From Rhodobacterales bacterium (GTDB lineage Bacteria > Pseudomonadota > Alphaproteobacteria > Rhodobacterales > Rhodobacteraceae), in NCBI GenBank assembly GCA_002747035.1, contig PDRZ01000024.1:1-64000 (forward strand): a stretch of 64,000 bases of DNA, given 5' to 3'. This document shows, piece by piece, positions 39,959-49,220 of the stretch. The stretch's first letter is position 1, and the number at the start of each line of letters is the position of its first letter. The notes beneath the pieces were generated by a model. It had not been told where the DNA came from. It did no database searches and saw nothing but the letters and a program-made list of their open reading frames with translations. The position numbers and the translations under genes were made by a program.

Positions 39959-40155
39959 ACCGGATCCCACATCGGCCCCCCTTTCCCTACACTTTGGGGA
40001 AGTCATTCTGGAAAGAGGGGCCGCGCTTTGATGGTACTCCTGCCCGCCGGAACCAGAGGCAGGCGCAAAGCGAGGCAAGAGCAACAGTGCGGGCCAGCCT
40101 TCGCACAGGCCCGGACCCTGAAAACTCCGTATGATCAACAGGATCCGGGGCCGTG

Positions 40156-40404
40156 TTACCCGTCTGTTGGTGCCACCATCAAACCTGCTTTCTCGGCTGC
40201 TGCCGCTTCTTCGTCATTCAGGGTCCCGTCTTCGTTCAGGTCCATCGCCATGAACTGGGCTTCGGTCACATCCGGGAACACGGCCTGGACCTCCTCAAAC
40301 GACAACAGCCCATCGCCATCGGCATCAATTTCGGTTGCGGCCAAAAGCGCGCCGGGCAATGCGACCATGGTCAGAACGGCAAGAATGGGTTTCATATGGG
40401 TCAT
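40156..40404 (-). CDS. Secreted EF-hand protein
   Basis: Protein of 82 residues with a signal peptide (AVLTMVALPGALLA, cleavage near Ala23) and two calcium-binding EF-hand loops, DADGDGLLSFEE and DLNEDGTLNDEE. It is a periplasmic or exported calmodulin-like protein; the role is unknown. It stands alone. Confidence 0.85.
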   Translation of the reverse strand: MTHMKPILAVLTMVALPGALLAATEIDADGDGLLSFEEVQAVFPDVTEAQFMAMDLNEDGTLNDEEAAAAEKAGLMVAPTDG

Positions 40405-40820
40405 TGTTTTCTACTCCTTCATGAGGATTACGTGAGTGGGTGAAGGGAACGTGCCTTCACCGCCATCTGACCCCCTGCCCCACCACAGGGAAATCCCCGG
40501 TTCGCAAATGCCCGAAAACCCGCCGGATCGCGCCAATATCGGCACTCGGAATGTGCGATGATATGCCGGGCAAAATTCCGCCGCCCCGGGTTTCGGCGAC
40601 AATACACCCAAAAGCTGAAGAATTGCGCAACGACCCGCTGAAAAAGAAAGCGCCCAATCAACCGGCAAGTCTTTGCCCAGACGCGGGCCATGGTACGCCC
40701 AGATGGGCGCGATCGCGATTTATGACCCGGCCTATCCCGACCTCAGCTATCACAGAAAGAGAACGTGCTGTTCAAATACAAGATAATCGCACATTTCCGG
40801 TACAAACCCTGACCTCGCAC

Positions 40821-40937
40821 CTAAAGCGTTTCCAGTTATTGTTGGATCATGGCAATAGCTGGAAACGCCCACATCCCTACTGTGTTGCGCAGCGTTTCCA
40901 CGTCACGCTGAGTCGACGTAATGCGGAAACGCTTTAT
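40821..40937 (+). repeat. Palindromic intergenic repeat, copy B (two hairpins)
   Basis: Two adjacent palindromes. The first runs from GCGTTTCCAG (40826-40835) to CTGGAAACGC (40859-40868). The second runs from GCGTTTCCACG (40892) to GCGGAAACGC (ending 40932) and matches the second hairpin of copy C at 54.79 kb with three differences in about 48 bp. It is flanked by CTAAA and TTTA as in the other copies. Confidence 0.85.
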
Positions 40938-40942
40938 CCTGC

Positions 40943-40972
40943 AAAAAAAGGGGGGACCGAAAGGCCCCCCTT
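40943..40972 (-). terminator. Rho-independent terminator on the minus strand
   Basis: A GGGGGG/CCCCCC stem extended by AA/TT with inner CC/GG pairs and a four-base loop is followed, on the minus strand, by seven T residues. It is about 230 bases past the small ORF downstream of nrdJ and would end that transcript or a separate small RNA. Confidence 0.85.
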
Positions 40973-41150
40973 GAGTTTCGCCGTTCAGGCTCACTCTTTA
41001 ATTTACCGCCCGGTTTTTGCCTGCGGCCTGAACGTCGTCAAGGGCGAGCGCACCCGCCCCGTGAACGTTGAAACACTCATTTTCTGAGTGTTTCAACGAC
41101 CAAGACAGAACGGATTTCAACGAAATCTGCGGTGTCTTGGCCGCTTAGTC
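40943..41150 (-). ncRNA. Candidate structured RNA or structured 3' UTR
   Basis: Reading the minus strand, successive stems occur: CCAAGACA/TGTCTTGG enclosing GATTTC/GAAATC; CGTTGAAACACTCA/TGAGTGTTTCAACG (perfect 14 bp, 41067-41099); GGGCG/CGCCC; GTTCAGGC/GCCTGAAC; and the terminator. The string of stems ending in a true terminator suggests a small RNA or a stabilised 3' UTR of nrdJ. It does not match tmRNA, RNase P RNA or SRP RNA as far as I can tell. Confidence 0.28.
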
Positions 41151-41202
41151 TTGGGCGTGAGTTAACTTGAGAACCCACTTCTCTTAGTCCAGCGCGCGAA
41201 GA

Positions 41203-41310
41203 TCACTTTCCCTCGCCTTGCAAACCCGACATAGAAAGGCTGATCCACTGCCTTGATCCGTCGGGCCGTACAAAATGTTCCGAAACCGGATATTCATTGT
41301 GGATCGACAC
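41203..41310 (-). CDS. Small ORF of 35 residues downstream of nrdJ
   Basis: A GTG at 41310 is preceded by an excellent ribosome binding site, AGGAGGAAGG, and lies 19 bases after the nrdJ stop on the same strand. The peptide runs from VSIHNEYPVSEHFVRPDGSR to a QGEGK end and has a globular, protein-like composition with no membrane segment. I do not recognise a family. It could be a real small protein co-translated with NrdJ or the head of a truncated gene. Confidence 0.45.
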   Translation of the reverse strand: MSIHNEYPVSEHFVRPDGSRQWISLSMSGLQGEGK

Positions 41311-41329
41311 TGTCCTTCCTCCTGATCCT

Positions 41330-44300
41330 TTAGCTACACCCGCTTGTCGCACCACAGGTGTTGCACTTCATGCAGGTGCCGTTGCGCACCAGCGTGTAGT
41401 TGCCGCAATCGCCACAGGCTTCACCTTCATACCCCTGCATCTTGGCCTTGGTGCGCGCATCCATGGACAGGTTGCCCGACGCCACCGCCGTGGCGGTTGT
41501 GGTCACGGTTGTCGCGGTCACATCCGCACCCGCCGTTTCCGGCACCAGCGTTTTCAGGGCGCTGACCGGATCTGCCGTGCCATCCAATGCGGTGGCCCCC
41601 ACGGTCTGGCCGCCTTGCAACACCACCAACTCTTGCGGCAGGCGTTTACGCAGATACCCTGTCGAGCTGATCTGTTTCAGCACTTCGAGCGATTTGGACG
41701 CGGCGGTTTCCGACAGTTCCCGAACATTGGAAACGCCTTCCTCTTCGCCCCGGCCCAGATCATCAAAGCTCGCGCCCTCGGGTTTCACATGCGCGAGGTC
41801 GGTCCGGTCCAAGTAGCTGACAGCCAGTTCGCGGAAGATGTAGTCAAGGATCGAGGTCGCATTCTTGATGCTGTCGTTGCCCTGCACCATGCCCGCCGGT
41901 TCGAACTTGGTGAAGGTAAACGCATCCACGAATTCCTCAAGCGGCACACCGTATTGCAGACCTACGGAGACGGCGATGGCAAAGTTGTTCATCATCGCAC
42001 GGAAACCCGCGCCTTCCTTGTGCATATCGATAAAGATTTCGCCCAACTGGCCGTCTTCGTATTCGCCTGTGCGCAGGTACACCTTGTGACCTCCCACAAC
42101 CGCTTTCTGGGTATATCCTTTGCGGCGCTCGGGCATCTTTTCGCGGTGCGACTTGATGATCTCTTTGACGATCACCTTTTCCACGATCTTCTCGGCCAGA
42201 GTTGCCGCCTTTTCCTGGGGCGAGCCGGTTTCAAGCACCTCTTGCGCGTCCTCGTCATCTTCGACAAGCGCCGCCGCAAGCGGTTGGCTCAACTTGGATC
42301 CGTCACGATAAAGCGCGTTGGCTTTGATGCCCAACGACCAGGAAAGCTCATACGCCTTCTGGCAGTCTTCGATCGTGGCATCGTTGGGCATGTTGATCGT
42401 TTTCGAAATCGCACCCGAGATAAAGGATTGCGCGGCGGCCATCATGGTGATGTGGCTGTTCACATTCAGGAACCGCTTGCCCTTCTTGCCACAGGGGTTG
42501 GCGCAGTCGAAAATGCTATAGTGCTTCTCGGCCAGATGCGGCGCGCCTTCCAGCGTCATGGTGCCACAAACATGGTCATTGGCCGCGTCGATATCCGCTT
42601 TGGAATACCCCAGATGGCGCAGCATGTCGAAGGTCGGATCGTTCAGCTTTTCGGTCGGGATGCCCAACACATTGGTGCAGAACTCCTCGCCCAGCGTCCA
42701 CTGGTTGAACACGAACCGAATGTCGAACGCGGTTTCCAACGCGGCTTCGATCTTTTCGATCTCGTTTGAACCGAACCCATGACCGATCAGCGAAGTGTGG
42801 TTGATCCCCGGCGCATTGCCAATGGTGCCGTGCCCCACGGCATAGGACACGATTTCCTCGATCTGAGCCGGGCCATAGCCCAAGGTTTCAAGCGCGGCTG
42901 GCACCGATTGGTTGATGATCTTGAAATACCCGCCACCGGCCAGCTTCTTGAACTTCACCAGCGCGAAATCGGGTTCGATCCCCGTGGTATCGCAATCCAT
43001 GACCAGACCAATAGTGCCTGTCGGGGCGATCACCGACACCTGGGCGTTACGATAACCGTGTTTCTGACCAAGCTCATAGGCTTCGTCCCAAACGGCCATG
43101 GCAAGATCGACCAGTCTGGGATCGGGACAGTTCGTCAAATCCAGAGGCACCGGTTTAACCGCCAGCCCCTCGTACCCTTCGGTGGCACCATAGGCGGCAT
43201 TGCGGTGGTTCTGAATCACACGCAGCATGTGCTTTGCATTGCGCTTGTAACCATCAAACGGTCCCAGCTCGCCCGCCATCTCCGCCGACGTGGCATAGGC
43301 CACGCCGGTCATGATAGCAGTCAGGGCACCGCCAAGCGCGCGGCCTTCGTCACTGTCATACCCCAGTCCGATGTTCATCAGCAAACCACCGATATTGGCA
43401 TAGCCAAGTCCAAGTGTGCGGAAGTCATAGGACAGTTGCGCGATTTCCTTGGACGGGAATTGCGCCATCATCACCGAGATTTCCAGCGTCACGGTCCACA
43501 GCCGGGTGGCGTGCATGTAATCTTCGACCTGGAACTGGCCTTCCTTGAGGAAAGTCAACAGGTTCATCGACGCCAGGTTACAGGCGGTGTCATCCAGGAA
43601 CATATATTCCGAGCACGGGTTCGATCCGCGAATTTCGCCATCTTCCGGGCAGGTGTGCCAGGCATTGACCGTATCGTGATACTGAATGCCCGGATCGGCA
43701 CAGGCCCAGGCCGCGTGGCCCACGTCTTCCCAAAGCTTGCGGGCCTTGATGGTCTTGGCCACGCTCCCGTCGGTGCGACGGATCAATTCCCAGTCATCGT
43801 CGTTTTCAACGGCCTTGAGGAAGGCGTCGGTCACCCGAATCGAGTTGTTTGAATTCTGCCCGGACACGCTGGCATAGGCTTCGCTGTCCCAATCGGTATC
43901 ATAGGTGGGAAATTCGATGCTGGCATAGCCCTGCTTGGCATAATCCAGAACGCGTTTGACATAAGTCTCAGGAATCGCAACCTTTTTGGCCTCGCGGATC
44001 GCAGCTTTCAACGCGCCGTTGGTCTTGGGGTCCACCGCGTCTTTCAGATCGCCATCCCAAGTCCCGATGGCCGCGAAAATGCCGTTCAACTTTTCTTCGT
44101 GCATCTTGGAGCCGGCCACGATGCTGGCAACCTTCTGCTCTTCCTTGACCTTCCAGTTGACGTATTCTTCTACATCCGGGTGGTCGGCATCCACGATCAC
44201 CATCTTGGCCGCGCGCCGCGTGGTGCCGCCCGATTTGATCGCGCCCGCCGCGCGGTCCCCGATTTTCAGGAACCCCATAAGGCCCGAGGATTTGCCCCCA

Positions 44301-45019
44301 CCCGACAGCGATTCACCGTCGGCGCGCAGAGAGGAGAAGTTCGTGCCGGTGCCCGACCCATATTTGAACAGACGCGCTTCGCGAACCCAAAGGTCCATGA
44401 TACCGCCATCGCCCACCAGATCGTCCGAAACAGATTGGATAAAGCACGCATGGGGCTGAGGATGCTCATAGGCGGATGAAGATTTCGTCAACTGCTTGGT
44501 TTCGTGATCAACATAGAAATGACCCTGGGAAGGTCCGTCGATGCCATAGGCCCAATGCAGCCCGGTATTAAACCATTGCGGCGAATTGGGGGCCGCTCGC
44601 TGGGTCGCCAACATGTGGCGCATTTCGTCGTAATAGGCGCGAGCGTCATTCTCGGAGCTGAAATAGCCCCCCTTCCATCCCCAATAGGCCCAGGCCCCGG
44701 CAAGGCGATCAAACACCTGCTTGGACGAAGTTTCGCCGCCGAACTCCGTGTTGTCATCCGCCGGAGCAGACCGCCACAGGAACTCGGGCACATTTTTTTC
44801 TTCGATCTTCTTGACTTTGGCCGGAACGCCGGCCTTGCGGAAGTATTTCTGAGCGATGACGTCGCTTGCCACCTGGCTCCAGCTTTTCGGAACTTCAACT
44901 TCATCCAGACGAAACACGATTGTTCCGTCGGGATTGCGAATTTCAGAGACCGTCGTCACGAAATCCAGCTCTGCGTATGCGTCTTGCCCTGCCTTGGTGA
45001 ATTTTCTTTCGATTTTCAT
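41330..45019 (-). CDS. nrdJ: Vitamin B12-dependent ribonucleotide reductase (class II)
   Basis: Adenosylcobalamin-dependent enzyme of 1229 residues reducing ribonucleotides to deoxyribonucleotides in the presence or absence of oxygen. The alphaproteobacterial long form is recognisable from the N-terminal [34 protein letters not shown], the [20 protein letters not shown]-like active-site region, [16 protein letters not shown], and [20 protein letters not shown]. The C-terminus is a zinc-ribbon-like tail with CGDCGNY and [13 protein letters not shown], used to re-reduce the active site. A NrdR-like box lies about 210 bp upstream. Confidence 0.98.
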   Translation of the reverse strand: MKIERKFTKAGQDAYAELDFVTTVSEIRNPDGTIVFRLDEVEVPKSWSQVASDVIAQKYFRKAGVPAKVKKIEEKNVPEFLWRSAPADDNTEFGGETSSKQVFDRLAGAWAYWGWKGGYFSSENDARAYYDEMRHMLATQRAAPNSPQWFNTGLHWAYGIDGPSQGHFYVDHETKQLTKSSSAYEHPQPHACFIQSVSDDLVGDGGIMDLWVREARLFKYGSGTGTNFSSLRADGESLSGGGKSSGLMGFLKIGDRAAGAIKSGGTTRRAAKMVIVDADHPDVEEYVNWKVKEEQKVASIVAGSKMHEEKLNGIFAAIGTWDGDLKDAVDPKTNGALKAAIREAKKVAIPETYVKRVLDYAKQGYASIEFPTYDTDWDSEAYASVSGQNSNNSIRVTDAFLKAVENDDDWELIRRTDGSVAKTIKARKLWEDVGHAAWACADPGIQYHDTVNAWHTCPEDGEIRGSNPCSEYMFLDDTACNLASMNLLTFLKEGQFQVEDYMHATRLWTVTLEISVMMAQFPSKEIAQLSYDFRTLGLGYANIGGLLMNIGLGYDSDEGRALGGALTAIMTGVAYATSAEMAGELGPFDGYKRNAKHMLRVIQNHRNAAYGATEGYEGLAVKPVPLDLTNCPDPRLVDLAMAVWDEAYELGQKHGYRNAQVSVIAPTGTIGLVMDCDTTGIEPDFALVKFKKLAGGGYFKIINQSVPAALETLGYGPAQIEEIVSYAVGHGTIGNAPGINHTSLIGHGFGSNEIEKIEAALETAFDIRFVFNQWTLGEEFCTNVLGIPTEKLNDPTFDMLRHLGYSKADIDAANDHVCGTMTLEGAPHLAEKHYSIFDCANPCGKKGKRFLNVNSHITMMAAAQSFISGAISKTINMPNDATIEDCQKAYELSWSLGIKANALYRDGSKLSQPLAAALVEDDEDAQEVLETGSPQEKAATLAEKIVEKVIVKEIIKSHREKMPERRKGYTQKAVVGGHKVYLRTGEYEDGQLGEIFIDMHKEGAGFRAMMNNFAIAVSVGLQYGVPLEEFVDAFTFTKFEPAGMVQGNDSIKNATSILDYIFRELAVSYLDRTDLAHVKPEGASFDDLGRGEEEGVSNVRELSETAASKSLEVLKQISSTGYLRKRLPQELVVLQGGQTVGATALDGTADPVSALKTLVPETAGADVTATTVTTTATAVASGNLSMDARTKAKMQGYEGEACGDCGNYTLVRNGTCMKCNTCGATSGCS

Positions 45020-45589
45020 TTCTGCGCTGCCCTATTCATCAGCTTCTCCAATCCCGCCTCATCCGCCGTTCCAGATGATGCCAAACACATGCCCGCGACG
45101 AAACGCCCTGCGATTTGGCAAAGAAAAGGCTGCCCGCGGCATGTTGTTGCCGAGGAATACACATCGGTGGAATTGCGCTATACGCCCCGCCTGTGTGGTG
45201 CTGTTGTCCCTATCCCTGCCCCTCGCAAAACCACTACATATAGTGGCCCTGTCGTCTGGCCTGCACAATCTGGCGTATTCTCCCATATCGGGTCAACGGA
45301 TTTATTTCCAAATTCTCCCGATTTTGCTGTTGACCCATTTGCGATCGCTCTGGCGTTGACCCGGGTCTGGTGATTCATCCCCAAGGTGCGCATGAACTTC
45401 CTCACAAGGTCGGAACGATCTACCCTTTCGGAAATCCCAAGAAACTGGCACAGTTAGCGTCGCCACTGGAAAATACGGATGAAGTTTTCCACAAGAGCAG
45501 GGCAACCGAAGCGGTCGGAAGCAGATGGGATAAAGTTTTTTGTGCACTCCATCCTTTCTTCACACAAATGCGCGACTGGATAGCATGTG
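45020..45589. other. Intergenic region between nrdJ and a lipoprotein gene
   Basis: This 570-bp divergent region should carry the nrdJ promoter and leader. Apart from the palindrome at 45231-45246 I see no gene, riboswitch core or repeat. In particular I cannot identify the conserved B12-box pattern of a cobalamin riboswitch. Confidence 0.5.
45231..45246 (-). promoter_or_regulatory. NrdR-box-like palindrome
   Basis: CCACTACATATAGTGG resembles the NrdR box (ACACWATATATWGTGT pattern), the operator of the ATP/dATP-sensing repressor of ribonucleotide reductase genes. It lies about 210 bp upstream of nrdJ. NrdR boxes normally come in pairs about three helical turns apart; I could not find a clear second box. 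Confidence 0.5.
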
Positions 45590-46093
45590 ATGTTAATACT
45601 TCGATTCTTTTTCGCCCTGGCTTGTCTGGTGCTGGTGGCCTGCCAAATCACAACCTCACCGGGAATCAAGGGGATGCCGACCCTTCCCGTGACCAGCGCG
45701 AGTTTCGCGCAATCCCCCGACATCTTGTTCGAAACGGCCAAGCTTGTCTGTGATGCGCCAAATGAACAATTCGTGCAACTGACACAAGATATAGTACAGT
45801 GCCGCATGGTCATGCCCCCCAAATCCACGGCCAACGCGATCCTGCAATATGATGGGACGATTCACGACCTGCCCAGGATCGTGATTAGCTTCCAGCGCAT
45901 GAAACTCAAGGAACGCTACGTCGTCTCAACCTGCACTTTCCTGATGGTTCCGAAAAAAACTGGCGGGATCGCCCGCGTTGCCTATCGTGATCGCGTGTTG
46001 GAACAACGTATGGAGCAGGTATTGGCCAAAGCCGGCGGTGCCAGACTCCGAACCCCCGAGCCCCAGTCAACCATAGCGTGTTATTCAACCTGA
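45590..46093 (+). CDS. Putative lipoprotein of unknown function
   Basis: Predicted lipoprotein of 167 residues with a hydrophobic N-terminus and lipobox LVLVAC, giving lipidated Cys18. The mature part has several cysteines (KLVCDAP, VQCRM, VSTCTF, IACYS) that could pair in the periplasm. No family recognised. The ATG at 45590 overlaps an in-frame GTG one codon earlier. It borders the transposase remnant zone, and could be a recent or strain-specific gene. Confidence 0.6.
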   Translation: MLILRFFFALACLVLVACQITTSPGIKGMPTLPVTSASFAQSPDILFETAKLVCDAPNEQFVQLTQDIVQCRMVMPPKSTANAILQYDGTIHDLPRIVISFQRMKLKERYVVSTCTFLMVPKKTGGIARVAYRDRVLEQRMEQVLAKAGGARLRTPEPQSTIACYST

Positions 46094-46281
46094 CCCCGGA
46101 AGCCACCCGCCCCCGGCTCACGCGGCACTTCGCCGCCGAACTTGATATGATGTCCGGCTTAAATCGGAGCCTGAGGAAAATACAACCATCTGAAAGGCAA
46201 AACATATTATTTCTCCGGTCATTTTGAATCGAAGTTTTGTCCGGGTAAGATGTGACTCTGGCTCGAAGCAAGGCAAAGAAA

Positions 46282-46409
46282 AGGCCGCTTATACCCACCG
46301 CGTCGCGCTCTCGAACCAGCGCCTCGTCAGCGCAGATGACAACACCGTGGCGTTCCAATGGAAGGATTACCGCATCAAGAGTGGTGACCGGCAAAAGGTG
46401 ATGAGGCTA
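46282..46409 (+). mobile_element. Fragment of an IS91-family transposase
   Basis: The translated stretch YTHRVALSNQRLVSADDNTV then AFQWKDYRIKSGDRQKVMRL is the well-conserved late part of IS91-type transposases (typically RYTHRVAISN ... WKDYR ... MTL). Nothing of the catalytic tyrosine or zinc regions is left. It is cut at about 46400 where IS630-type sequence begins on the other strand. Confidence 0.75.
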
Positions 46410-46929
46410 TCGTGGGTCTACCCGGCGATGAACGTCTGTGTGCCCCATGCGCCGAAGGGGACTGCCATTTCCAGCCGTTTCCCTTGCAGACTGCGGCCAC
46501 GTAGCCGGGTCAGATTGGTCTTCACCGACGTTTCGTCCACTGCCCGGCAGTCGCTGCTTGCGGCGATGAGAGGGAATGAACACCAGCCTTTCAGGCTGCA
46601 CCCGCATGGCTGGCATACGGTGTCGCACCCAATCCCTGCGCAGGTGCTTCACACGGGCACGCAGTCGTTCGGTGGCCGCTTCCAATGCACCAGCCAGTTC
46701 CGGCAAGGTGATGTCCCCGTCCTGTGCCACCAGTTCTTCCGGAAACCCCTGATACGGTGCCAGCTTGCCATGACCTTTGGGCGACCTTGAACAGATGCTT
46801 CCGACGTAACCAGCAAACACCTGTCGCAGGTGAAAGCTTCAGACGTGCTGCCGCGGCACGTCCACTTAACCCTTCTTCAATGTACTCCTGAAAACGCACC
46901 CGAAGTGCATTGGGTAAAGCTGCTGGCAT
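46396..46929 (-). mobile_element. Decayed IS630-family transposase fragment
   Basis: The N-terminal half of an IS630-type transposase is spread over three frames. Frame one has MPAALPNALRVRFQEYIEEG and a helix-turn-helix (GLSGRAAAARLKLSPATGV). Frame two has KGHGKLAPYQGFPEELVAQD and ITLPELAGALEAAT. After an internal deletion and HRMPAMRVQPERLVFI, frame three has DETSVKTNLTRLRGRSLQGK and FGAWGTQTFIAG with the first catalytic aspartate, then a stop. The C-terminal half with the remaining catalytic residues is gone. Confidence 0.8.
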
Positions 46930-47146
46930 GAAACATCCTCCTGAAAAAGGTGAATCACAACCAACCCAAAAGCGGAACCTCCAGATTCAAAGATCAGGCT
47001 CGGCGCTTTAGAAAACTAGCCAGCAGAGCAAAGGTGCGCCCCCAAAATCCGACAAAGATTTTGTAAGTTGCGTTCTTGCCCGACAAAAATTGCATCTCTA
47101 ACCGGACAAGTTCCGATTCACGCCGGACATCATACTTGGTGGAAAA

Positions 47147-47223
47147 TGGTCGGGACGGCAAGATTCGAACTTGCGACCCCCTGTACCCAAAACAGGTGCG
47201 CTACCAGACTGCGCTACGCCCCG
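47147..47223 (-). tRNA. tRNA-Pro (TGG)
   Basis: A 77-base cloverleaf with encoded CCA: acceptor CGGGGCG/CGTCCCG, anticodon stem CCTGT/ACAGG with loop TTTGGGT giving anticodon TGG, and T arm TTGCG-type with TTCGAAT. The 217 bp between it and the transposase remnant show no gene. Confidence 0.95.
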
Positions 47224-47332
47224 GACCGAGGGCCTGTGTAGGGCGTAACCCCGCCCCTGTCCATATTGAAAACGCGGCCCCTTGCGATTTTCACGAAGGG
47301 CCGCGCCAGTATGGTTTGTTTCCCGGTGTGGT

Positions 47333-48331
47333 TTATTTCAACGCCGCATCCGTGATGTCGTGAGTCCAGGCCCCTTCCGGTGCCTTCGTGATCACCGGAT
47401 CCGATCCACCGGCCAACAGCGTGCTGACCGTGCGGTCGAAATCCGCCGGGTCCAGCGATCCATTGCTGCCAGCGGTCAGCTTGGCAATTTCACCCATCAT
47501 ACGCACCTGGTGGGCCTCGGTCTGAGCGCCGGTTTCATCATTGTCCAACACGATTCCAGCGGCCTCGTCCGGGTGGGCTTCGGCGTATTTCCAGCCCTTC
47601 ATGGAAGCGCGTACGAATTTCACCATCTTTTCCCGGAAGGCCGGATCCTTGAGGTTCTCCTCAAGAACGTAAATCCCATCCTCAAGGGTCGCGACGCCCT
47701 GATCTTCGTATTTGAAGGTCACAAGCTCGTCTTCGCTGACCCCTGCATCCAGCACCTGACCATATTCGTTATAGGTCATGGTGGAAATGCAATCGGCCTG
47801 ACGTTGCAACAGCGGGTCCACGTTGAACCCCTGTTTCAACACGGTCACACCATCCGCGCCGCCATCCGTGCCGATGCCTTCCTGGCTCATCCAACTGAGG
47901 AACGGGTATTCATTGCCAAAAAACCACACGCCAATGGTCTTGCCTTTAAAGTCCTGCGGGCTTTTGATCCCGGTGTCTTTCCAACAGGTCAACATAAGGC
48001 CAGAGGTTTTGAAAGGCTGTGCGATATTCACCACCGGCAACCCTTTTTCCCGCGCCGCCAGCGCCGAGGGCATCCAGTTCAACATCGCATCTGCGCCACC
48101 ACCGGCCAACACCTGGGGCGGAGCAATATCAGGACCGCCGGGAAGAATAGCGACGTCCAGCCCCTCTTCTTTGTAATACCCCTTGTCCAGCGCCACGTAG
48201 TAGCCCGCAAACTGGGCCTGCGTGACCCATTGCAGTTGCAGCTTCACCGTGTTGCCATGCGATCCGGCCAGCGCCGGGGACGTTGTGGCCAATGCGAAGG
48301 CCATCGCGGCCCCTGCCAACAGTTTTTTCAT
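47333..48331 (-). CDS. ABC transporter substrate-binding protein (NMT1/THI5-like)
   Basis: Periplasmic binding protein of 332 residues with a signal peptide (AGAAMAFALATTSPALA). The NMT1/THI5-like fold shows in LQLQWVTQAQFAGYYVALDK, GYYKEEGLDV and the IGVWFFGNEYPFLSW segment. Members bind pyrimidine-like compounds, thiamine precursors or related molecules. Its place at the end of a hyuC-hydA-ABC operon with a RutR site suggests a pyrimidine or hydantoin ligand. Confidence 0.92.
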   Translation of the reverse strand: MKKLLAGAAMAFALATTSPALAGSHGNTVKLQLQWVTQAQFAGYYVALDKGYYKEEGLDVAILPGGPDIAPPQVLAGGGADAMLNWMPSALAAREKGLPVVNIAQPFKTSGLMLTCWKDTGIKSPQDFKGKTIGVWFFGNEYPFLSWMSQEGIGTDGGADGVTVLKQGFNVDPLLQRQADCISTMTYNEYGQVLDAGVSEDELVTFKYEDQGVATLEDGIYVLEENLKDPAFREKMVKFVRASMKGWKYAEAHPDEAAGIVLDNDETGAQTEAHQVRMMGEIAKLTAGSNGSLDPADFDRTVSTLLAGGSDPVITKAPEGAWTHDITDAALK

Positions 48332-48374
48332 TATCCTAGCTCCCTTGTTGATTTTGCTTGGTTATTCTAACTGC

Positions 48375-49220
48375 TCATCCCCGTTGCGAGGGGTGCCAGA
48401 AGGTGACCCCCTTCTCTATCATTGCCACCACACCGTAAAACACGCTGCCCGCCAATCCGGCCACAACAATCTCGGCCCAGACCATATCCAGCGCAAGTTG
48501 CCCAACCGAAGTGGAAATACGAAACCCCATGCCAACAATAGGTGAGCCAAAAAATTCCGCAACGATTGCTCCGATAAGCGCAAGTGTGGATGAAATTTTC
48601 AGCCCGTTGAAAACAAAAGGCATGGCCGCAGGAAGCCGCAGCTTGAACAGGGTCTGCCAATACCCGGCGGCATAGGTCCGCATCAGATCGCGCTGCATCG
48701 CGCTGGTTTCCGCCAATCCGGCCACGGTATTGACCAGCATGGGGAAGAAGACCATGACCACAACCACGGCCGCCTTTGATTGCCAGTCGAATCCGAACCA
48801 CATCACCAGAATGGGGGCCGTTCCAACAATAGGCAGCGCCGCGATGAAATTACCGACGGGCAACAATCCCCGGCGCAGGAAATCAGAGCGATCAATCAGA
48901 ATGGCAACTGCAAAGGCCGCGCCGCACCCGATGACATAGCCGCTCAGCGCACCTTTGACGAAGGTCTGAACGAAATCAGCCCATAGGATCGGCAGGTTGT
49001 CCATGAAGGTCGCGGCAATCAAACTGGGTGCGGGCAGAATCACAAGCGGCACTTTCACCCCCCGCACGACCAACTCCCATATGATCAGGACGGTCAGTCC
49101 GAAAATGGCAGGCACACCAAGCCGCACGGCCCGGGTCGCGGCATAGGGCCCATTGGCCAGGCGCACGTTCAACAAGGTGCCGCCAATCCAAAGTGCCAGC
49201 GCAAGAAGTACAAGTGTCAT
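48375..49220 (-). CDS. ABC transporter permease (SsuC/TauC type)
   Basis: Inner-membrane permease of 281 residues with about six helices and the EAA-type loop around SAMQRDLMRTYAAGYWQTLFKL. It overlaps the other permease gene by four bases (ATGA). With the other subunits it would form a two-permease importer. Confidence 0.92.
   Translation of the reverse strand: MTLVLLALALWIGGTLLNVRLANGPYAATRAVRLGVPAIFGLTVLIIWELVVRGVKVPLVILPAPSLIAATFMDNLPILWADFVQTFVKGALSGYVIGCGAAFAVAILIDRSDFLRRGLLPVGNFIAALPIVGTAPILVMWFGFDWQSKAAVVVVMVFFPMLVNTVAGLAETSAMQRDLMRTYAAGYWQTLFKLRLPAAMPFVFNGLKISSTLALIGAIVAEFFGSPIVGMGFRISTSVGQLALDMVWAEIVVAGLAGSVFYGVVAMIEKGVTFWHPSQRG

Larger units (their letters stand above)
40405..41202. 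other. Long structured intergenic region between the EF-hand gene and nrdJ
   Basis: About 800 bp without a convincing gene. The left half (40405-40820) shows nothing I can name. The right half holds repeat copy B (40821-40937), a minus-strand terminator (40943-40972) and a series of strong hairpins to about 41150, listed separately. Confidence 0.55.

Noticed and set aside
40440-41087. Plus-strand frame of 215 codons in the nrdJ 3' region
   Set aside because: It runs through repeat copy B and the terminator hairpin and shows no family; open frames of this size are common in GC-rich noncoding DNA.
40943-41330. tmRNA or another housekeeping RNA downstream of nrdJ
   Set aside because: No tag-peptide frame of the alphaproteobacterial type and no RNase P or SRP signature could be found, so only a generic structured RNA is proposed.
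41297-42769. Plus-strand open frame of 490 codons opposite nrdJ
   Set aside because: Antisense shadow of nrdJ with no family features.
45020-45589. Cobalamin riboswitch upstream of nrdJ
   Set aside because: Expected for some B12-related genes, but no B12-box-like core could be recognised, and nrdJ is more often under NrdR control.
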